A stretch of 64,000 nucleotides of DNA from Bacteroidota bacterium (lineage in GTDB: Bacteria; Bacteroidota; Bacteroidia; Chitinophagales; Saprospiraceae), in assembly GCA_029781865.1 (NCBI GenBank), contig JAKOVW010000030.1, positions 93,694 to 157,693 of the forward strand. Reading direction: 5' to 3'. The notes under the pieces are model-generated. The model saw nothing but the letters and a program-made list of their open reading frames with translations. It was not told the origin of the DNA and did no database searches. The position numbers and the translations under genes were made by a program. Below are positions 57,168 through 64,000 of the stretch, piece by piece (the first letter of the stretch is position 1; every line of letters starts with the position of its first letter).

Positions 57168-58538
57168 ATGACTGGAAAAATACTGAAAGGCTTTTGGGGA
57201 ATAATCGGCAGCCTGTTGATTTTTTTGTGCAATTCCTGCAATGATTTTGATTCGTTTGGTACAGATCTTTTAAACAATGACTGGATCCACGCAAAAGGGG
57301 ATAGTTCGTTTACCTTCACCGCAAAATCCGCAGATCTCGATTCCCTGATCACGTTTTATAACAGGTCTTACCTCAGCAGCAACAGCCTGAGCAGTGTTTC
57401 TTTTCCATTGGGAAAAATGATCGATCCTGTATTTGGCAAAGTAGAAGCAGCCATCGGAACACAATTGCGGATTATACCGACCAGCAACCTGGCTTTCCTG
57501 AAAAATCCAATAGATTCTATAATGCTATCCCTTCGATTTGATACCAGTCTGTTTTACGGGAAGTATAAGGAACCTATGAACTTCAGTGTTTATCCGCTGA
57601 CACAGGCATACAATGCTGCTACAACATACTATAGCCATTATACTTTGCAATATGATGCAAGTAAAAAACTTGGTGAGCGCATCGCTTATTTCCCCAACAG
57701 AACAGACAGTCTGCCTTTGCAAACAGATACATTAAAATACAGAGCATTTCCGCAACTTCGAATTGCATTGGATGTCAATGCATTCATGACTATCTTAAAA
57801 TCATACAGCGATACAGTTTATTTCACCCTGGACTCATTCAGCAAAGTTTTTAATGGCATTGCTATTGTTTGTGAACAAGGGAATGGAATTATATCTGTGC
57901 AACCGGAGCATAGTGATAGCAAAGTGACTATTTATTATCATGACAATGGCTCGGTGACACAATCCACTCAGGAATTTAATATGGGTAATCTGGCCGTAAA
58001 AACGCCGGAATACAAAATAGACAACCAGGGCACTATTGCGGGTCAATGCATTGATGGCACGATCCCGGGAGACAGCCTTTTATGTTTACAAGGATTTAAT
58101 GGAAGAGATATCCATATTACCATACCCTATGATACCAAATGGAATGGTAAGTTTATCAATTTTGCTGTTCTTCAGTTTTATGCACAGACTGAATTACCCG
58201 GTGATAGTTTGTCCAACTATTCACTGCCCGGATTGTTAGAAATCTTTGATGTAAGTGGCGGAACAAAAGTGGGAATTGATGATGTCATTGCTGCTTTGGG
58301 ATCTAATTACACCCGTGTATTCGGAGGAAATCCGGTAGAGACTACAGTGAATGGTAAATCCATGTATCTTTATAAAATGAATATCACCAGACATTTTCAA
58401 AAATCGCTGAAAGCGAAGACATCAATGGATTTGGTAATCAGCCCGTTGCTGAAACTGGAATCACCGGCCAGAGCAGTGTTTTTTGGTCCCGGGAAATCGC
58501 CGTTTTCTGCAAAATTATTTCTAACTTATTCTGAATAA
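57168..58538 (+). CDS. DUF4270 domain-containing lipoprotein
   Basis: 456 aa. Lipobox LCNSCND; usual Bacteroidota context between the GT5-like gene and glmS. Confidence 0.8.
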   Translation: MTGKILKGFWGIIGSLLIFLCNSCNDFDSFGTDLLNNDWIHAKGDSSFTFTAKSADLDSLITFYNRSYLSSNSLSSVSFPLGKMIDPVFGKVEAAIGTQLRIIPTSNLAFLKNPIDSIMLSLRFDTSLFYGKYKEPMNFSVYPLTQAYNAATTYYSHYTLQYDASKKLGERIAYFPNRTDSLPLQTDTLKYRAFPQLRIALDVNAFMTILKSYSDTVYFTLDSFSKVFNGIAIVCEQGNGIISVQPEHSDSKVTIYYHDNGSVTQSTQEFNMGNLAVKTPEYKIDNQGTIAGQCIDGTIPGDSLLCLQGFNGRDIHITIPYDTKWNGKFINFAVLQFYAQTELPGDSLSNYSLPGLLEIFDVSGGTKVGIDDVIAALGSNYTRVFGGNPVETTVNGKSMYLYKMNITRHFQKSLKAKTSMDLVISPLLKLESPARAVFFGPGKSPFSAKLFLTYSE

Positions 58539-58567
58539 GATTAAAACACTTTACATTTACACATAAT

Positions 58568-60409
58568 ATGTGTGGAATTATCGCATATCTCGGCAATAAG
58601 AATTCCTACCCTATCATTCTGGAAGGTCTTAGAAGACTGGAATATCGTGGTTACGATTCTGCCGGTATTGCTTTGCTCAATGGCAATCTTGAAATTTTTA
58701 AAAAGAAGGGAAAAGTTCAGGAACTCGCCGAACTTACCGATTCCAAAAACCTTTCTGCAACAATAGGCATGGGGCATACCCGTTGGGCCACTCACGGAAA
58801 ACCGGACGATATAAATGCCCATCCACATTTTTCAGGAAACGGACGACTTGCCATTATTCACAATGGCATTATAGAAAATTATGCAACGCTTAAAGAAGCA
58901 CTCACCCGTCTCGGTCATAAGTTCAAAAGCGAAACAGATACAGAAGTACTGATTCATCTGATTGAAGAATTTCAGAATAAAGAACATCTTCCGATTGAGA
59001 AAGCGGTGCGCAAAGCTTTAACTAAAGTAGTCGGAGCTTATGCCATTGTAGTCATCGATAAAGAAGATCCGAATAAACTCGTTGGTGCACGAAAGTCAAG
59101 CCCACTGGTCATAGGCATTGGCGAAAATGATTATTTCTTTGCATCAGATGCAACGCCAATCGTTCAATACACCAATAAAGTAGTCTATCTCAATGATGAA
59201 GAAATAGCCGTCCTTTCCCGTGAAAAAGGATTGGAGATTTCCACGCTTACCAACGACTCTCTGCAGGATCCTGTAATCCATGAATTGGATATGAACATGG
59301 ATCAGTTGGAGAAAGGCGGATTTGAGCATTTCATGTTGAAAGAAATTTATCAGCAATCGCAAACGATTTCCGATTGTATGAGAGGTCGCTTAAATGGCGT
59401 AGAAGGCTGGGTAAGGCTTGGAGGACTGGAAGAACATATCAACCGCATCACGAATGCAAACCGGATTATTATTGCAGCATGCGGTACTTCCTGGCATAGT
59501 GCGTTGATCGGAGAATATCTCATTGAGGAATTAGCACGGATTCCTGTTGAAGTAGAATATGCATCCGAATTCAGATACCGCAATCCAATTTTGACAGACA
59601 AAGATGTAGTGCTGGTTATCTCTCAATCCGGAGAAACGGCGGATACCCTGGCAGCGGCAGAATTGGCCAAAGAAAGAGGCGCACTGGTTTATGGAATCGT
59701 CAACGTGGTTGGATCTTCCATTGCCCGGATGACTCATGCCGGCTCGTATATACATTGCGGCCCGGAAATCGGAGTTGCATCAACCAAAGCATTTACCGGT
59801 CAGGTTACTTTATTAACTCTGATGTCTTTAGTGTTGGGCCATCGCAACGGATCTCTTTCCAATACGTATTATCATCAACTCATTGCTGAACTTGCAAATA
59901 TTCCTAAAAAGGTTGAAAAAGTTCTCGATACCAATGACAAAATAAAATACCTTGCTTCCGAAATACAATCGACTAACAATGCACTTTATCTCGGTCGCGG
60001 ATATAATTTTCCGGTCGCTCTCGAAGGTGCATTGAAATTAAAAGAAATTTCATACATCCATGCTGAAGGTTATCCCGCCGCTGAAATGAAACATGGCCCG
60101 ATTGCCCTGATTGATGAAAACATGCCGGTGATTGTCATCGCAACCAATGTTAGTGCATACGAAAAAATCGTGTCCAATATTCAGGAAGTGAAAGCAAGAA
60201 AAGGCATTGTCATTGCAATCGTCACAGAAGGAGATAAAGAAATAAAAAGAATTGCAGATCACTGTATAGAAATTCCAAAGACGATTGATCCGCTCACTCC
60301 GCTCCTCTCTGTAATTCCATTACAACTATTGTCTTATCATATTGCAGTCATGCGCCATTGTGATGTAGACCAACCCAGAAATTTAGCTAAATCCGTAACC
60401 GTTGAATAA
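58568..60409 (+). CDS. glmS: Glutamine-fructose-6-phosphate aminotransferase (isomerizing)
   Basis: 613 aa. MCGIIAYLGNKNSYPIILEGLRRLEYRGYDSAGIAL, HTRWATHGKP, CGTSWHSALIGEY, SQSGETADTLAA, C-terminal DQPRNLAKSVTVE. Confidence 0.98.
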   Translation: MCGIIAYLGNKNSYPIILEGLRRLEYRGYDSAGIALLNGNLEIFKKKGKVQELAELTDSKNLSATIGMGHTRWATHGKPDDINAHPHFSGNGRLAIIHNGIIENYATLKEALTRLGHKFKSETDTEVLIHLIEEFQNKEHLPIEKAVRKALTKVVGAYAIVVIDKEDPNKLVGARKSSPLVIGIGENDYFFASDATPIVQYTNKVVYLNDEEIAVLSREKGLEISTLTNDSLQDPVIHELDMNMDQLEKGGFEHFMLKEIYQQSQTISDCMRGRLNGVEGWVRLGGLEEHINRITNANRIIIAACGTSWHSALIGEYLIEELARIPVEVEYASEFRYRNPILTDKDVVLVISQSGETADTLAAAELAKERGALVYGIVNVVGSSIARMTHAGSYIHCGPEIGVASTKAFTGQVTLLTLMSLVLGHRNGSLSNTYYHQLIAELANIPKKVEKVLDTNDKIKYLASEIQSTNNALYLGRGYNFPVALEGALKLKEISYIHAEGYPAAEMKHGPIALIDENMPVIVIATNVSAYEKIVSNIQEVKARKGIVIAIVTEGDKEIKRIADHCIEIPKTIDPLTPLLSVIPLQLLSYHIAVMRHCDVDQPRNLAKSVTVE

Positions 60410-60415
60410 TTTATT

Positions 60416-61096
60416 ATGAACTTAGAAAATGTAAGCTTTACCTATAATACATCGCAGGCAGAACTCATCATGCCGGAATATGGCCGCAATGTGCAGGATC
60501 TCGTCATTCATTGCAAGTCCATTGAAAATCCGGATTTGCGCCAGGCTTTTGCAGAAGAAGTAGTCAACCTGATGCAGATCATGACTCCGTATAACCGGAA
60601 TATTGATGAACACCGTAAAAAACTATGGCATCATTTTTTCAGAATTGCCAAGTACGATATCAATGTCGTAACTCCTTATGGTTTCATTCCAACACCGGAT
60701 GAAGATAAACTCAGACCGGAGCGAATCTTGTATCCTAAAGGAACAGATAAATACAGGCATTATGGCAATTATGTAAATATCCTTATTAAAAAAGCACTTG
60801 AAATGGAACCCGGTCAAAAGCAGGATGAATTTGCCCACATCATCGGTTCCTATATGAAAATGGCTTATAAAAACTGGAATAAGGAACACTACGTCAGTGA
60901 TGAATTGATTAAAAATGATCTTGCCGTCATGTCAAATGGTAAATTGGTCATTGATGAAAATATACAATTCAATTCACTGGTGAATTCGCCTGCAAAAAAT
61001 CAGCGACGAGTTTATAAAGGTCAGAACAAACAGAATTTCCGCAAGAAAAATAACAACAACAGGAATAGGAATAATAATTATAAGAAGAGAGCTTGA
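60416..61096 (+). CDS. DUF4290 domain-containing protein
   Basis: 226 aa. YNTSQAELIMPEYGRNVQDLVIHCKSIENPDLRQAFAEEVVNLMQIMTPYNR; Lys/Asn-rich tail; directly after glmS. Confidence 0.85.
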   Translation: MNLENVSFTYNTSQAELIMPEYGRNVQDLVIHCKSIENPDLRQAFAEEVVNLMQIMTPYNRNIDEHRKKLWHHFFRIAKYDINVVTPYGFIPTPDEDKLRPERILYPKGTDKYRHYGNYVNILIKKALEMEPGQKQDEFAHIIGSYMKMAYKNWNKEHYVSDELIKNDLAVMSNGKLVIDENIQFNSLVNSPAKNQRRVYKGQNKQNFRKKNNNNRNRNNNYKKRA

Positions 61097-61099
61097 GGA

Positions 61100-61195
61100 A
61101 GTCAGGTAGGAGTAGTTAGGAGTTAGGAGTTAGAAGTGATGAGTGATGAGTGATTAATTAGTAATTAGTAATTGTTAATTTGTAATTGTCTATTC
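61100..61195. repeat. Degenerate TAGGAGT / GATGAGT / TAATTAG short repeats
   Basis: GTAGTTAGGAGTTAGGAGTTAGAAGTGATGAGTGATGAGTGATTAATTAGTAATTAGTAATTG. Confidence 0.85.
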
Positions 61196-61275
61196 TTACA
61201 TTATAGCGTTGATGAATTTTTCTTTTTGCGTTTTTTCTAAAGCCTGCAATCTATAGCCTACAGACGTATTTCTCC

Positions 61276-62253
61276 ATGCTTACAAAAGAACAATTCGATC
61301 TTATAGAAAAAGCGGCCCTTTCCTGTATCGATATTGAATCTAAAGCCATTTTAAATTTAACCGCTGCAATTGGCGCTTCGTTTCTAAACACGGTGGAAGC
61401 CTTATTTTCATCCAAAGGCAGAATTGTAGTTACCGGAATTGGCAAAAGCGCCATAATCGGACAAAAAATTGTTGCCACATTTAATTCAACCGGAACGCCT
61501 TCCTTGTTTATGCATGCAGCAGATGCGATACATGGTGACCTCGGAATGGTTCAGTCTGAAGATCTGGTCATCTGTATTTCTAAAAGCGGCGAAACTCCGG
61601 AAATCAAAGTGCTGATTCCGCTGGTTAAAAATTTAGGTTCAAAATTGATTGCCATTGTTGCAAACGAACAATCCACTTTGGCACGATTGGCGGATCATGT
61701 CATACTCACACCCGTTGCCATAGAAGCCGATCCGAATAATCTTGCACCTACGACAAGCACTACGGTACAATTGGTCATCGGAGATGCGATTGCCGTTGCA
61801 TTGCTGGCGCTGCGGGGATTCAGCACTAAAGAGTTTGCTCAATTTCATCCGGGAGGATCACTGGGAAAGCAACTCTATCTTAAAGTCAGCGATATTTATC
61901 CAAATCATCAAAAACCTGCTGTTTCCATACATGCAGATTTAAAAGAAGTCATTGTTGAAATGACCACTAAACGACTAGGCGTTACTGCAGTATTGAATGA
62001 TCAGAATCAACTGGCCGGAATTATTACCGATGGTGATTTGCGGAGAATGCTTCAAAAATCTGTTTCTCTGGATGCGCTATCAGCCAAAGACATCATGAGC
62101 TCAAATCCGAAAACCATTTCAGAAAATGCATTGGCAATCGAAGCATTCAAAATGTTAAAAGATCAAAACATTACTCAAATTCTCGTTGTTGAAAAAGATC
62201 AATATCTCGGAGTCATTCATATTCATGATTTGATTAAAGAAGGAATATTGTGA
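61276..62253 (+). CDS. kdsD: KpsF/GutQ family arabinose-5-phosphate isomerase (SIS plus two CBS)
   Basis: 325 aa. [81 protein letters not shown] repeats. Confidence 0.96.
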   Translation: MLTKEQFDLIEKAALSCIDIESKAILNLTAAIGASFLNTVEALFSSKGRIVVTGIGKSAIIGQKIVATFNSTGTPSLFMHAADAIHGDLGMVQSEDLVICISKSGETPEIKVLIPLVKNLGSKLIAIVANEQSTLARLADHVILTPVAIEADPNNLAPTTSTTVQLVIGDAIAVALLALRGFSTKEFAQFHPGGSLGKQLYLKVSDIYPNHQKPAVSIHADLKEVIVEMTTKRLGVTAVLNDQNQLAGIITDGDLRRMLQKSVSLDALSAKDIMSSNPKTISENALAIEAFKMLKDQNITQILVVEKDQYLGVIHIHDLIKEGIL

Positions 62254-62412
<159 letters not shown>

Positions 62413-62503
62413 AAAAAAAATGGGTACAAAAGTTTGTTCACACAGATATCATTTATTTAATTTAAATATTTTTGAACTTTTTATATAAATCGCTATCACT
62501 CAT

Positions 62504-62583
62504 CAATAATCAATAATCAATAATCAATAATCAATAATCAATAACTATTAACCACTAACTGCTAACTCCTAACTCCTAACTAA
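62504..62583. repeat. CAATAAT heptamer run followed by TAACTCC-type words
   Basis: CAATAATCAATAATCAATAATCAATAATCAATAATCAATAACTATTAACCACTAACTGCTAACTCCTAACTCCTAACTAATAACC. Confidence 0.92.
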
Positions 62584-62618
62584 TAACCACCTCTTTATCT
62601 AATTTTTAAATCTGAAAC

Positions 62619-63311
62619 GTGTTTTTTCCAATTGGCGATGATAATGTACAGGGCGGGCATAAACCCATTTTTTCGTACACGCTTATTTTTGTGAATATAC
62701 TGGTTTTTCTTTTTGAATTCAGTTTAAAACAAGATGCTGCTGAAGTATTTGTGATTCACTTCGGATCTATACCGGCAGAAGTATTATCCGGTCAGGATTT
62801 ATTTACTTTGGTGACGTCCATGTTTTTACATAGTGGCTGGATGCATCTGATCGGCAATATGTTATTCTTATGGGTATTTGCAGATAATATTGAAGCGGTG
62901 GTTGGCACTTTTAATTTTATGTTGTTTTACATTCTCGGCGGAATCGCTGCAACTCTTATTCATGCTTTATTCAATCCAATCAGTGAAATCCCGGTAGTAG
63001 GTGCCAGCGGTGCTATCTCAGCAGTCATGGGAGCTTATCTCGTGATGTTTCCCTCTTCCAGAATTAAAGTATGGATTCTTTTTTTATTTACTTCCGCCTA
63101 TGTTCCTGCACTCTTGTTTTTGGGTATCTGGATTTTCCAACAGATGATTTCCGGCGTTGGTTCTTTGGGATTGAGTATTGATGAACAAGGAGGAGTAGCA
63201 TGGTGGGCACATATCGGAGGATTTGCTTTTGGTCTTATGGCTGGTTTCTTTGCCCGAAAAAACTATGGCAATAAATATAAGTACCTGAAAAGCGACGATC
63301 ACTTTGTCTAA
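62619..63311 (+). CDS. Rhomboid family intramembrane serine protease
   Basis: 230 aa from GTG 62619. FLHSGWMHLIGNMLFLWVFADNIE, VVGASGAISAVMGAYLV (GxSG), WWAHIGGFAFGLMAG. Confidence 0.95.
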   Translation: MFFPIGDDNVQGGHKPIFSYTLIFVNILVFLFEFSLKQDAAEVFVIHFGSIPAEVLSGQDLFTLVTSMFLHSGWMHLIGNMLFLWVFADNIEAVVGTFNFMLFYILGGIAATLIHALFNPISEIPVVGASGAISAVMGAYLVMFPSSRIKVWILFLFTSAYVPALLFLGIWIFQQMISGVGSLGLSIDEQGGVAWWAHIGGFAFGLMAGFFARKNYGNKYKYLKSDDHFV

Positions 63312-64000
63312 CTCAAAATTTTTTCCTGAATTTCATTCAACGAGAAATGACGACAACTATTGGCTTCCATTTCGATTTCTTCTTCCATAAATTATTGGAT
63401 TCAAAGTATAGTGAGCTGGCAAATTCGATTAGCAAATAAACGCAGTGCAATAAATAGTTGCATCGAGTTCGGGAGGTCTCAACCTTTAAAACAATTCCAA
63501 GAGTTTATTAGAATGTGATTCAATATCAGTTTTGCAATTCAGAGAGAAACATAAAAGCAGGGGAATTGACTTTAATCAGATAGAGAAAAATCGCAGAATA
63601 ATCCTATCTGGATTTTGGATATCATATTATTGATTTGCGTACATCTTTGATCCTTGTCGAATCAATTATTTTACAGCATTTTTTACATTAGTGAAAAATA
63701 TTTTTGATAAATAATTTGGAAATATGGTTTTTTTTTTAAACAGATTTGTAGAGAAATCAATGCCACTATTGTGATTTGAGCTCCCTAATTAGCGCGGGTA
63801 TGATTTCATGAATATCCCATTGCATATCTGCAATCAGGTTGATTTAAGTTTTACTGTTAACCATCTTCATACGGATACTTTCATTTGTGTCAGATCTTTC
63901 GGTCATTCGTCATTGAACTAACTGAAAATCAAGGTTATGTGTATTTGACAGGTTAGGCAAGGTTAGCAAAATCAATGGAACGGTTTAGATGGGTAAACAC

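Overview
The window reads as a Bacteroidota (Saprospiria-like) chromosome segment: Omp85/BamA, Omp28 with a C-terminal T9SS-like sorting domain, DUF4270 and DUF4290 proteins, a SprA-like barrel, TAnnTTTG promoter-like motifs and AT-rich codon use. Most of it is housekeeping: ligA, bamA, uppS, a WecA/MraY-type transferase, crcB, a MoxR ATPase, lpxH, a CoA-transferase, an M14 peptidase, a YebC-family regulator, a FtsX/LolE-type permease, uvrD/pcrA, a histidine kinase, pckA, lptB, GT2, an MsbA-like ABC exporter, radC, rnr, glmS, kdsD and rhomboid. I saw no rRNA, tRNA, CRISPR array or transposase. The best candidate for an undescribed system is a compact minus-strand cassette at 35853-39283: a TIR-TM-(periplasmic) protein, then a small outer-membrane beta-barrel, then a patatin-like phospholipase, with very short intergenic gaps. 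It pairs two effector classes known from anti-phage and NAD/lipid-depletion systems with an envelope component, and no cyclase or ThsA is visible. The second theme is an unusual number of unrelated intergenic repeat families: a 9-bp-stem hairpin array, a 7-mer x22 array, a 128-bp x5 array, a perfect 60-bp palindrome inside a larger inverted repeat, and dispersed GTCATTCCGAGC...GAGGAATCTC elements. All calls come from reading the sequence and the supplied ORF translations; no database search was run.
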